23,602 bases of DNA, taken from IMG/VR virus record IMGVR_UViG_3300030101_004078, positions 6,880 through 30,481 of that record, one strand, 5' to 3'. This document shows positions 7,089-13,652 of this stretch, piece after piece (positions within the stretch are counted from its first letter, which is position 1; the number at the start of each line of letters is the position of its first letter). Under the pieces are notes generated by a model. That model had not been told where the DNA came from, did not search any database, and saw nothing but the letters and a program-made list of their open reading frames with translations. Position numbers and translations under genes: made by a program. The DNA comes from a virus.

Positions 7089-8552
7089 TCATAACGCATA
7101 ATGTCTCAATCCTCTGGGTCTCATTATAAATAGGTTTTCTTTTGTTCTTGTGACTGCTACATACCAGACTCTGTTCTCCTCATCTGTGTGAGAGTTTTCC
7201 CAACTCAGCCTGCCCATGTCAGTTGCCAGAGCAACATTGTCTGCCTCACCACCTTTGCTCTGATGGATTGTTGATATTGTAATTCTTGGCTTGTCGCTGA
7301 ATTTTTCACCATTGCGCAAGCAAGATCTTAAATATTCTCTTTCGTCTGGTGCTATGCCTCTTAGCATTCTCATCCAATCATAATTTGCTGCTTCATCAGA
7401 CAACCCAAAGTCAGCCAAGCTATAAGAGTCTTTCTTTTCAATCTTAACATTGAATCCAAAAAATTGTATCATGTTTTTAGTTTCAAATAAAGTCAATTGT
7501 TTGCCTTTGCGAACTTTCTCCCAAGATGTTATTGCACGAGTCTCATCAGACTCAAGAGAGTGTTGACCATTATATACATAGCCATAACCTTGTTGACGAA
7601 CTACCTTTTGAAAACGATTTAACAAATATTTTGATCGGCTCATACATAACCATGTTTTCTGGTCAGAGAAATCAATCTCTTGTTCATCAGCTAAATAATC
7701 AACCATGCCAACCTCAGTCTTTGGGCTCCAAGGTTTTGCATATCTATTTTTTATTCTTTTAACAATATCGGAAGCAATATTGTGCACTGACCTTGGTATT
7801 CTAAAACTTTGAGGCAAAACATGTCTGTCACCTTTAAGGCTTAAAAATTTATTTACATCTGCACCAGCCCAACCAAAAATCGCTTGGTCATCATCACCTG
7901 CTATGTAAACTTCACTTGCCTCAGAGGATAAGCTGATTGCCATTCTGTATTGTAAAGAACTCAAGTCTTGTGCCTCATCAAATATGCATATGTCCACTGG
8001 CAAAGCTGAATTGTATTGCTCAAGCATATCAGTGAAATCTAAAAGACCATTTTCTTTTTTATATGCTCTCAATGATAAGTCATATTGCTTAACTGCGTGA
8101 AGAGTCAAATCATCAATGTTTGAATAATTATATTGTTGCTCAACTGACCTCATGCCAACTCTTGCTAAAGACTCAACTCTTGAACATTTATCACCTAATC
8201 CATAGCCAGTGTGTATTCCTAAGTCCTCATCGTATATTCCTTTAAACTCAACACCCAAAGCCTTGCCCAACTTGCGATAGTGATTATTGGTCATTACCTC
8301 GTCTCTTTGAAGACCGAGTTGTTTGAAGGCTAATGAATGCAAAGTTCTGAAATAAGGAAATCTACTTTCCTCAAAACCAAACTGTGCCATTGCTCTTTCT
8401 TGTGCTTCATATGCAGCTTTGCGAGTGAAAGCAAGATAAGCAATTCTTTCAGGAGGAACTCCCCTTTTCAGACTGTCCTCTACTATCCTCAGCAGAGTTG
8501 TCGTCTTTCCTGTTCCTGGTGGTCCGAGTATTATCTGGACATACCTTTTCAT
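7089..8552 (-). CDS. UvrD/Rep-type superfamily 1 DNA helicase
   Basis: A 487-residue SF1 helicase that would unwind DNA with ATP hydrolysis. Motif I is GPPGTGKT (10-17), motif Ia lies at AYLAFTRKAA (38-47), motif II is DEAQ (192-195), motif III is GDDDQAIFGWAG (219-230), motif IV follows at QSFR (248-251), motif V is TIHQSKGGEAD (428-438), and motif VI is VAVTRTKENL (465-474). It is compact compared with UvrD (about 720 residues), which suggests small 1B/2B insertions, as in other phage helicases. The start has AGAAAGGA at 8558-8565. It lies downstream of the primase, so it is the likely replicative or recombination helicase; no DnaB-type helicase is in the window. Confidence 0.95.
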   Translation of the reverse strand: MKRYVQIILGPPGTGKTTTLLRIVEDSLKRGVPPERIAYLAFTRKAAYEAQERAMAQFGFEESRFPYFRTLHSLAFKQLGLQRDEVMTNNHYRKLGKALGVEFKGIYDEDLGIHTGYGLGDKCSRVESLARVGMRSVEQQYNYSNIDDLTLHAVKQYDLSLRAYKKENGLLDFTDMLEQYNSALPVDICIFDEAQDLSSLQYRMAISLSSEASEVYIAGDDDQAIFGWAGADVNKFLSLKGDRHVLPQSFRIPRSVHNIASDIVKRIKNRYAKPWSPKTEVGMVDYLADEQEIDFSDQKTWLCMSRSKYLLNRFQKVVRQQGYGYVYNGQHSLESDETRAITSWEKVRKGKQLTLFETKNMIQFFGFNVKIEKKDSYSLADFGLSDEAANYDWMRMLRGIAPDEREYLRSCLRNGEKFSDKPRITISTIHQSKGGEADNVALATDMGRLSWENSHTDEENRVWYVAVTRTKENLFIMRPRGLRHYAL

Positions 8553-8613
8553 CTTTTTCCTTTCTTAATTTCCAGAGCATCCACTCATAATATCTCTCTG
8601 GTTCTTTTTCCAT
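8449..8613 (-). CDS. possible small ORF (54 aa) overlapping the helicase start
   Basis: The ATG overlaps the primase stop as TAATG, the coupling used elsewhere in this genome. The first 23 residues (MEKEPERYYEWM then LWKLRKEKDEK) look like a normal charged, aromatic helix, but the remaining 31 residues overlap the helicase gene in another frame and are low in hydrophobics. The helicase ribosome-binding site lies inside this ORF. It may be a real small protein or just a coupling device carrying ribosomes to the helicase. No family recognised. Confidence 0.4.
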   Translation of the reverse strand: MEKEPERYYEWMLWKLRKEKDEKVCPDNTRTTRNRKDDNSAEDSRGQSEKGSSS

Positions 8614-10148
8614 TAAAATTCGTCTGTCACTGTTGATGGTATATCAAGTTCCTCATCATCATAAAAATCAGGTGCTGGCACAGACCAAACCTTAACAGGC
8701 TTTGATTTTATGCGGAATGTTTTTCTATCCCCACCCAAGTTCCTGAGCCACGACCATATTTGATGTTGGCTCGGATAACGAAAACGTCTTGAGTCAAGAT
8801 AGATAAATAAGTCCTCAGACCTAAAATAAACTTTGCCCTCATCAGAGTCATGCCATGGTTTTGCATTCATTATTTCATCTTTGTGTCTGGCTTGAACTTT
8901 ACCAGTCAAAAATGAATCAAGCATCTTTTCAAATTGACCTTGTGGGGATGCATCGTCTGGGTCAACAACAACTTCAACTGAACTTAACAATTCATTGATA
9001 CGTTGCTCCCATCTTTGAGCAGGCATTGTACTTGGGCATTTATTTAATTTATCAACACACATCTTTTGCAGTTGTCTTTGGTCAAGGAGTTGGGGTGTTG
9101 TAACCTCAATCCTTTCACCTTGAATTTCAATGTACCATCTGACTGATGATCTGTTTTCAGTTTCATATTTTGTTATGGCATCAATCTGTATTGTAGCACC
9201 ACCTGCAACTCCACCAATGCCAAAAGACCTTTTCATGCACTTTGACTTCTCGCAATAATTACATATGGGAGTCTGCTTACATGTATAGGCATAATCTTTT
9301 TTGCTCACTGCTTTAACTAATCCATTGACTTCACTTGAGGGCAAAGGTGTTGAGACATGCTCATAATTAAACTTCATTAAATCTTCTTGCCAGTCGTCTG
9401 GATTCTTCTTACGATAATAAACACCCACATTGAACAAAGAAATGTTTCTTCCTCCCTCAGGAAAACCCATAGTCATCAAATGTTGTAAACAAGGTGGACC
9501 ATCGCTAAATATGTCAACAAGGTCTGGTTTGTAATTTTCAAGTTCTTCAAATGTAGTTGTTTTCTTTTCAGCAAGTGCAACAAATTGTTTTAAATTTAAT
9601 TTCTTACCATTGTGAATAGCATGCCTTTCACTTTTGTCGCCATCCCAATAACATAAATTTATCCAGTTGCCTCTGTCACGTTCATTTGCCCTAGATATTT
9701 GCTTGGGGAATATTTCAGCACCACCATAACCTAATGTTGCAGCGAACTCATTTAACTTGGCCACCATGTCAATAGCTGGAATAGCAGGTTCACAAAACAA
9801 ATATAAATGAGCACCACCAGACTTAGACCTGCATAAAACCAGAGGTGTTTTGTTAATCTTTTTTTCCAGTTGTTCAAGCGATTCATTTAATTTAACATCT
9901 CCCCTAATGTCAACATCAATAACTCCAAAATTGCAAGAGTTATTTTCACGCAACATTATTATTCCTAATATATAATCCCCACCAGTTAAGTGTGATTCAA
10001 AATTTACTTGAGTTGCAGGCTCAGCCACTGTCACTGCTCGACCAGACATTTTGCCATCTGCTTCTGTTTTTTGAACTCTGTATTGACCATGTGCTAGCTC
10101 ATAGCCTTTAAACAGTTTCATAAATTTTTTAACTAAAGCACTATCCAT
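8613..10148 (-). CDS. archaeo-eukaryotic-type (AEP) primase
   Basis: A 511-residue protein with a primase-polymerase core. The metal-binding pair is in VIDVDIRG (D78, D80), after a GIIMLRENN strand. The second signature, SKSGGAHLYLF, gives the SxH-type motif (S110, H114) that contacts the incoming nucleotide, and AEIFPKQ follows at 144-150. Residues 230-290 resemble a PriCT-type helical domain (GRNISLFNVGVYYRK). Four cysteines, C290, C296, C299 and C304, form a C-x5-C-x2-C-x4-C cluster that could hold zinc or an iron-sulphur cluster. It resembles primases of the TOTE-related group of phage AEPs; the C-terminal 200 residues are unrecognised. It is placed before the helicase, giving a primase-helicase pair. 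Start has AGAAAGGA at 10155-10162. Confidence 0.9.
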   Translation of the reverse strand: MDSALVKKFMKLFKGYELAHGQYRVQKTEADGKMSGRAVTVAEPATQVNFESHLTGGDYILGIIMLRENNSCNFGVIDVDIRGDVKLNESLEQLEKKINKTPLVLCRSKSGGAHLYLFCEPAIPAIDMVAKLNEFAATLGYGGAEIFPKQISRANERDRGNWINLCYWDGDKSERHAIHNGKKLNLKQFVALAEKKTTTFEELENYKPDLVDIFSDGPPCLQHLMTMGFPEGGRNISLFNVGVYYRKKNPDDWQEDLMKFNYEHVSTPLPSSEVNGLVKAVSKKDYAYTCKQTPICNYCEKSKCMKRSFGIGGVAGGATIQIDAITKYETENRSSVRWYIEIQGERIEVTTPQLLDQRQLQKMCVDKLNKCPSTMPAQRWEQRINELLSSVEVVVDPDDASPQGQFEKMLDSFLTGKVQARHKDEIMNAKPWHDSDEGKVYFRSEDLFIYLDSRRFRYPSQHQIWSWLRNLGGDRKTFRIKSKPVKVWSVPAPDFYDDEELDIPSTVTDEF

Positions 10149-10170
10149 CTAGATTCCTTTCTGAGTCGTC

Positions 10171-10204
10171 GGGGAGGAGCGAACTAAGGTCAGACTCTCT
10201 CCCC
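10171..10204 (-). promoter_or_regulatory. GC-rich hairpin in the primase leader
   Basis: GGGGAG (10171-10176) plus GAG (10177-10179) pair with CTC (10195-10197) plus CTCCCC (10199-10204), a stem of nine pairs with one bulged base and a 15-base loop. No T-tract follows on either strand, so it is not a standard terminator. GAGTC at 10163-10167 could alternatively pair with GACTC at 10193-10197, which would compete with the top of this stem. It lies just upstream of the primase ribosome-binding site, where it could affect translation or mRNA stability. Confidence 0.5.
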
Positions 10205-10209
10205 TAGAT

Positions 10210-10244
10210 AATGTAATATATTTTAACAGGCAGTCAATTACATT
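10210..10244 (-). promoter_or_regulatory. 8-bp inverted repeat around a leftward promoter candidate
   Basis: AATGTAAT (10210-10217) and ATTACATT (10237-10244) are perfect inverted copies 19 bases apart. Read leftward, a TTGACT -35-like box sits at the inner edge of the right arm and a CATTAT -10-like box lies 18 bases on, within the left arm. The repeat therefore brackets a plausible promoter for the primase gene and could be an operator. It also covers the stop codon of the 262-residue gene, so an AT-rich mRNA hairpin is an alternative. Confidence 0.4.
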
Positions 10245-11026
10245 ACATCATCGTCTTGTGACTCAGGGGAAACCTTTACATCTCCTTGAGCGACTTGTGC
10301 TTTAAAGTTCCTTGCTGCAAGATAAATTTCTTTACCATTCTTCAGCTTTTTAATAATGCCTCCAGAATCAGCATCATGGTTCATCTTAATTGACCAACCA
10401 AACCAAGCACCTTGATCATTTTGCTCTGGGATAGTTGTAAGCTGATATGAAGTCCAAAACATTGCAGGATTTATTTGATTACCATTGGCAACAATCTGAA
10501 GTCTGTTCATCATGGTATTCCATTGACGTGCTTTCTTCAGTTGTGACTTGCTCATTGATAAAACTGCAGGTGTATGGGAGCCATCTTTGTTTACCATAAA
10601 AACAAAGTATTCACCAGTGGGGACAATCTCATTGCCCTCATCAGTGAAGTATTCACCTTTGTCACCTCTTGAACATTTCTCAAGACAAGATGAATCAGAG
10701 CCATGATCAGCGACCAAGCCACCTCTATCTTTTTTCCATTCAATGTGAGCACGTCTGTAGCTGATTGGTATAACCTCAATCCCTTTTTCTCCATCAAGTG
10801 CAACCTTAGCAACATTGTCAAGTATCATCCCGACCTCAGCACCTTCAACATAAGCACCATCTCTTTTTTTAACTTGAGCTGAGCCATCCTGAAGTATACT
10901 GATTCTTGGAATCATCATATCCTCTTGGGACATATTCTCCTGACCAGCACCTGCATCTTCAAGCAGAATTGAATCGTCAAATTCAACTACATTAGTTTCT
11001 TTTTTAGTTTGTACATTATTCGCCAT
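10238..11026 (-). CDS. conserved phage protein, possible ssDNA-binding protein
   Basis: A 262-residue protein with an acidic N-terminal region and an acidic tail (SPESQDDDVM), the latter typical of phage single-stranded DNA-binding proteins such as T7 gp2.5. The core has MIPRISILQDGS near 38, GIEVIPISYRRAHIEW near 83-98, and PTGEYFVFMV near 135, with aromatic and basic residues suited to an OB-like nucleic-acid-binding fold. It lies between the coiled-coil gene and the primase, where an SSB is expected, and no other SSB is seen. The call rests on context and composition; sequence identity to a named family was not recognised. The start has AAGGAG upstream rather than the AGAAAGGA used by its neighbours. 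Confidence 0.7.
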   Translation of the reverse strand: MANNVQTKKETNVVEFDDSILLEDAGAGQENMSQEDMMIPRISILQDGSAQVKKRDGAYVEGAEVGMILDNVAKVALDGEKGIEVIPISYRRAHIEWKKDRGGLVADHGSDSSCLEKCSRGDKGEYFTDEGNEIVPTGEYFVFMVNKDGSHTPAVLSMSKSQLKKARQWNTMMNRLQIVANGNQINPAMFWTSYQLTTIPEQNDQGAWFGWSIKMNHDADSGGIIKKLKNGKEIYLAARNFKAQVAQGDVKVSPESQDDDVM

Positions 11027-11027
11027 A

Positions 11028-11621
11028 TTATTTTCTCCTTATGTTGGCTTTGCGTCCTGTGTAAACACGGAACATTTCTAGTGGAACATCTTTGCCATCA
11101 CCCAGTCGCTCTTGTATATATTTATTAAGAGTTGCAGGGTGGACACCGACTGCACGTTTGTAGTAAAGTTTTTCATCACGCAATTTTTGTGTAAACTGAT
11201 TGCATGCTTCATCTTCATCTTTACCAAATTGAACCTCAACATTACTTTTAATTAAATCGCCACCACCATTGGCACGCAACCAATCAAAGCATTGTTGTTG
11301 GAGCATCTGAAGTTCTACTCTTTTGTCTTCCTCTTTGGCACGATCTATCGCACCTTGAGATGGGACAGAGCCTGAGATGACTTCTTTCACCTCAACCTTT
11401 GCTCCATTTTTAAGAGTAAAGTCTTTCAGATTCAGTTCCTGCATCAAATCGGGCAAGTCCTGTTCTGCCAACATCCTGAGATCCTGCTTTTTTGACTTTA
11501 GTTGCTCTTCAAGATTTGTGATCTCATTCTCAAGATCATACATCTTTTGAGCCATTCCAGTCACTGCACCTAATTCATTGGATGCTGGTGCCACATCCTC
11601 AAGCAGATCTATATCACTCAT
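11028..11621 (-). CDS. conserved phage coiled-coil protein (DUF7173-like)
   Basis: A 197-residue protein. Residues about 25-60 are heptad-like (MYDLENEITNLEEQLKSKKQ), a coiled coil. A following block, LKDFTLKNGAKVEVKEVI, and the later WLRANGGGDLIKSNVEVQFG and VGVHPATLNKYIQERL form a pattern that I recall from a widespread phage family of unknown function located near ssb and recombination genes. The role is unproven; association with DNA replication or recombination is inferred from position. ATG overlaps the upstream stop as ATGA, and AGAAAGGA is present at 11634-11641. Its stop is two bases before the next ATG. Confidence 0.8.
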   Translation of the reverse strand: MSDIDLLEDVAPASNELGAVTGMAQKMYDLENEITNLEEQLKSKKQDLRMLAEQDLPDLMQELNLKDFTLKNGAKVEVKEVISGSVPSQGAIDRAKEEDKRVELQMLQQQCFDWLRANGGGDLIKSNVEVQFGKDEDEACNQFTQKLRDEKLYYKRAVGVHPATLNKYIQERLGDGKDVPLEMFRVYTGRKANIRRK

Positions 11622-11992
11622 GCTGATATATCTTCCTTTCTTAATTCGAGAGCTACAGGCATGTAATAACCTTTACGACGATCCCTTTCACCCTCATCTA
11701 TGTTTCGCTCCCAACGGAGCACTCTGATGGTGTTTGCCTTTTCACTGGCAATCATGCAAGCAATCATGACAGCAATTGGGTCACCACCTCCTGGCCAAAG
11801 GAGATAATCCTCTGACGAGAAGTCCTTCATGATCCGACGAGCCTTTTGTATACTTGGCATGGGCAGAAACTGGGGTTTGTCATTTGCTTCAAAGACAACC
11901 TCCAATGAGCCATAGCGAGACGCATCAGTTAAGTCTGGCACCCAGCCGAACTTATTTTTGATTGGTCGGTTCACGATATAAACTTTTGGCAT
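11618..11992 (-). CDS. conserved hypothetical protein (124 aa)
   Basis: A 124-residue protein starting MPKVYIVNRPIKNKFGWVPD. Visible features are an N-terminal strand with KVYIVNRP, a GSLEVVF strand, a hydrophobic AVMIACMIA helix around 74-82, and VLRWERNIDEGERDRRKGYY, rich in charged residues, near the end. In phage genomes proteins of this shape commonly sit in the same early block; I cannot name a family. The ATG is supported by AGAAAGGA at 11999-12006, and its stop overlaps the next ATG as ATGA. Confidence 0.75.
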   Translation of the reverse strand: MPKVYIVNRPIKNKFGWVPDLTDASRYGSLEVVFEANDKPQFLPMPSIQKARRIMKDFSSEDYLLWPGGGDPIAVMIACMIASEKANTIRVLRWERNIDEGERDRRKGYYMPVALELRKEDISA

Positions 11993-12004
11993 TAAATTTC
12001 CTTT

Positions 12005-12220
12005 CTAAATCTTTACGTCTAATATGTATTCAATTTCCTCAGTTGGCTTGCCATTATCAGCCATGCTCTTTTTATAAGGCTTAACTTCTCTCTGGAAAAC
12101 TTCTTTCGTCCTGAATCGAAAGTCGCAAGACATACATAATCTTACTCTGAAAGAATAACCATGCAAACGACAGCTGTTTTGAACTCTCGTAGTTTCATAT
12201 CCACACTTGACACAATGCAT
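12005..12220 (-). CDS. NrdR-like zinc-ribbon protein (71 aa), first leftward gene
   Basis: A 71-residue protein with C3-x2-C6 and C29-x2-C32, giving a four-cysteine zinc ribbon. The order (MHCVKCGYETTRV, then FRVRLCMSCDFRFRTKE) closely follows the N-terminal ribbon of NrdR, the bacterial repressor of ribonucleotide reductase genes, which binds NrdR boxes through this ribbon. The ATP-cone that senses nucleotides in NrdR is absent. The phage protein could therefore compete for NrdR sites in the host, or serve as an unrelated early regulator. It is the first gene of the leftward operon, which suits a regulator. AGAAAGGA lies at 12229-12236. Confidence 0.75.
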   Translation of the reverse strand: MHCVKCGYETTRVQNSCRLHGYSFRVRLCMSCDFRFRTKEVFQREVKPYKKSMADNGKPTEEIEYILDVKI

Positions 12221-12242
12221 AGGTTAAATCCTTTCTAATGGT

Positions 12243-12326
12243 GTGGTACAGGCTTCTCAAGGTTTAACCACTAATCAGCACCACTGCGGATGAGAACAGT
12301 CCTTAACTATGTCCACTTAGTACCAC
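12243..12326 (-). promoter_or_regulatory. inverted repeats in the leftward leader
   Basis: GTGGTAC (12243-12249) and GTACCAC (12320-12326) are perfect inverted copies closing a 70-base interior. Inside it, TTCTCA (12254-12259) pairs with TGAGAA (12291-12296), and short GGTT/AACC pairing is possible at 12261-12269. The 97 bases between the promoter and the zinc-ribbon gene hold no ORF. The outer right arm is so close to the predicted transcription start that it may not be fully in the RNA, so an operator or DNA structure is as likely as an RNA leader. Confidence 0.45.
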
Positions 12327-12327
12327 G

Positions 12328-12356
12328 ATTATACTATGCCTTATATTTTACAAAAA
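12328..12356 (-). promoter_or_regulatory. leftward early promoter
   Basis: Read leftward, a perfect -10 TATAAT lies at 12333-12328. The expected -35 position 17 bases away holds TTTTTG, a poor match, and TTGTAA is present but too close. It is placed about 107 bases before the first leftward gene, with a structured leader between. Promoter strength may need an activator. Confidence 0.5.
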
Positions 12357-12384
12357 GAAAAGAAGAATTTTTCAAAGCGATGGG

Positions 12385-12413
12385 TTGTGTATATTTTTAT
12401 ATAAAGATAATAT
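12385..12413 (+). promoter_or_regulatory. rightward early promoter candidate
   Basis: TTGTGT (12385-12390) and TAATAT (12408-12413) are 17 bases apart. Each matches the consensus only partly (three and four of six). The region is very AT-rich, so chance matches are easy. The predicted start, near 12420, places the following nested RNA fold at the 5' end of the transcript, which adds support. Confidence 0.4.
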
Positions 12414-12448
12414 TTTCATGAAAAAAATATTTGTTTGAAATTTCAGAA

Positions 12449-12569
12449 AGTCTGGGTTGTTTGGTTTCGGTTGCTGTTAAGTGATTGATAACAAAAGATA
12501 AAGTGGGCGAAACCAGTCTCAAATGTGTGGGGAAACGCAACCCAGAGTCTGGGAACTTTTTTTGTTTTT
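12449..12569 (+). ncRNA. structured leader RNA with competing terminator: putative attenuator
   Basis: Outer helix: 12451-12459 (TCTGGGTTG) pairs perfectly with 12538-12546 (CAACCCAGA). Nested helix: 12462-12469 (TGGTTTCG) pairs with 12508-12515 (CGAAACCA). Inner hairpin: TGTTA 12475-12479 with TAACA 12489-12493. The 3' arm of the outer helix overlaps a second, exclusive hairpin, CCCAG/CTGGG at 12541-12553, followed after three bases by seven T, then G and five T. The octamer AGTCTGGG occurs twice (12449-12456 and 12546-12553), so either copy can claim the same CCCAGA. This is the geometry of an antiterminator/terminator switch. The 22-base stretch 12516-12537 and the inner loops are free to bind a ligand or protein. 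No known riboswitch class was recognised. Confidence 0.55.
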
Positions 12570-12625
12570 ATGTGATTTTATTGTTGATCTTTTGTTAAAA
12601 AAGAGAGAGAATAAGTTATTAATTG

Positions 12626-12633
12626 AGAAAGGA
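12626..12633 (+). promoter_or_regulatory. AGAAAGGA ribosome-binding site deciding the 12641 start
   Basis: AGAAAGGA ends seven bases before the ATG at 12641. It is identical to the octamer before ten leftward genes and rules out the non-ATG start 18 bases upstream. The stretch between the attenuator's T-tract and this site (about 12570-12625) is AT-rich with no other feature seen. Confidence 0.75.
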
Positions 12634-12640
12634 AACAAAC

Positions 12641-13189
12641 ATGATACAACAATTCGCTATAAAAGTTACTGAGACTGTCACCTCAAACGACACAGGCAAC
12701 TCACATACTTCTGAAAGATATTTTCAAAAGGTTTATGGTGCTAACAAAGTCAGCACAACTCATCATCCATCAGAGTTTTACAGCTCAAGAAAAGAAGCAT
12801 GGGAAGTTATTTCTGACTTGCCTCACCATTGCCACAGAGGTGAATTCACAACTCAATACACTTACAGTGTTGAAGCATTCTCATATGGTTATGCAAATAT
12901 GCATGGTTGGAGTGATGTTGAGCCTTTTGAGATTGTAAAAGTTATCTCTGATAAAACAATTGTTATCAAAAAGATGATTGCTGAAAAGGATGAAAACTGG
13001 AAACCTGAAATCATTCCTGGTGGTTTTGCTGGCCATTGTGTTAATCAAGACGAACAGAAGTGGTCTTATAAATCAGCACCTGATGCAATTGAAATCAGAG
13101 CAAGGCTCGGCAAAAAAGGTTGGAAGTCAGCTTATGGTAAGCATGTTCTGTCAACTGAGCCAAGAAAGTTTTACGACTACAACTTCTGA
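12641..13189 (+). CDS. hypothetical protein (182 aa), first rightward gene
   Basis: A 182-residue protein starting MIQQFAIKVTETVTSNDTGN. It is rich in aromatic, His and Ser/Thr residues, with SSRKEAWEVISDLPHHCHRG (about 46-65) and a later SYGYANMHGWSDVEPFEIVK. No transmembrane segment or signal peptide is apparent, and no catalytic pattern was recognised. The AGAAAGGA ribosome site marks it as a member of the early regulatory class although it is transcribed rightward. It is preceded by the putative attenuator, so its expression is probably conditional. Such first rightward genes in lytic phages are often host-takeover factors; that is only a positional guess. Confidence 0.75.
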   Translation: MIQQFAIKVTETVTSNDTGNSHTSERYFQKVYGANKVSTTHHPSEFYSSRKEAWEVISDLPHHCHRGEFTTQYTYSVEAFSYGYANMHGWSDVEPFEIVKVISDKTIVIKKMIAEKDENWKPEIIPGGFAGHCVNQDEQKWSYKSAPDAIEIRARLGKKGWKSAYGKHVLSTEPRKFYDYNF

Positions 13190-13204
13190 TTCGCACTGAT
13201 GAGT

Positions 13205-13223
13205 GGTGGGGTTGCTCCCCACC
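13205..13223 (+). other. intergenic GC-rich hairpin
   Basis: GGTGGGG (13205-13211) pairs with CCCCACC (13217-13223) over a five-base loop, unusually GC-rich for this genome. No T-tract follows, so it probably stabilises or processes the mRNA rather than ending it. A second weak pairing, ACCC/GGGT, lies just downstream (13221-13237). Confidence 0.5.
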
Positions 13224-13252
13224 CGAAACCTTTGGGTCTGCGATAGCAATTG

Positions 13253-13260
13253 AGAAAGGA
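13253..13260 (+). promoter_or_regulatory. AGAAAGGA ribosome-binding site deciding the 13268 start
   Basis: The site ends seven bases before the ATG at 13268 but only one base before the in-frame ATG at 13262, which selects the later start. Same octamer as in the leftward genes. Confidence 0.7.
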
Positions 13261-13267
13261 AATGATT

Positions 13268-13468
13268 ATGTCAGGTGCAACAGCAAAACAATTTCAAGAA
13301 TGGGAACAGCATTCTAAAAAATGTTCAATTGAGCAACTTGAGTTCATTTGTAAGGATTGTGGTGAGGCAGAACTTGCCATGAGAGGTTGGAATCCTGAAA
13401 AGGAAAATTATTATGCCGACCAGAGAATGACATACTCAGCTGAGTTAATGAGGAGGAGAAAGAAATGA
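13268..13468 (+). CDS. hypothetical small protein (66 aa)
   Basis: A 66-residue protein starting MSGATAKQFQEWEQHSKKCS and ending in a basic MRRRKK tail. It contains CKDCGEAELAM around 28-38, a lone CxxC plus one earlier cysteine; a metal site is possible but incomplete for a classic ribbon. Its stop overlaps the next ATG as ATGA. No family recognised. It belongs to the short early-type rightward operon. Confidence 0.65.
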   Translation: MSGATAKQFQEWEQHSKKCSIEQLEFICKDCGEAELAMRGWNPEKENYYADQRMTYSAELMRRRKK

Positions 13469-13635
13469 GAAAAGTTATTGAGATAGCAGCAGCAGGACTT
13501 ATGTGTTTGGTCATTGCTTGGTTTATAGTTTTTATTGGAATCAATTTGATTCTCGGTTGTGAGACTTGGGATCAAGAACTCTGGACAGAAACCAACTCTT
13601 GCCTTACATTTTCACAGGCATTATTTTTAAATTGA
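13465..13635 (+). CDS. small single-pass membrane protein (56 aa)
   Basis: A 56-residue ORF, start overlapping the previous stop as ATGA and preceded by AGGAGGAGAAAG. Residues about 5-31 (IEIAAAGLMCLVIAWFIVFI and on) form one strong transmembrane helix, followed by a polar tail with two cysteines (GCETWDQELW... and SCL), which would face outward if the N-terminus is inside. A host-membrane protein such as a superinfection or lysis-related factor is possible; nothing specific is recognised. Confidence 0.6.
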   Translation: MRKVIEIAAAGLMCLVIAWFIVFIGINLILGCETWDQELWTETNSCLTFSQALFLN

Positions 13636-13652
13636 CTTTTGTAGCGAAAGGA

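Noticed and set aside
10163-10204. Stable pseudoknot of GAGTC/GACTC with GGGGAG/CTCCCC.
   Set aside because: The second helix shares bases with the top of the better nine-pair hairpin, so both cannot be complete; kept only as an alternative pairing.
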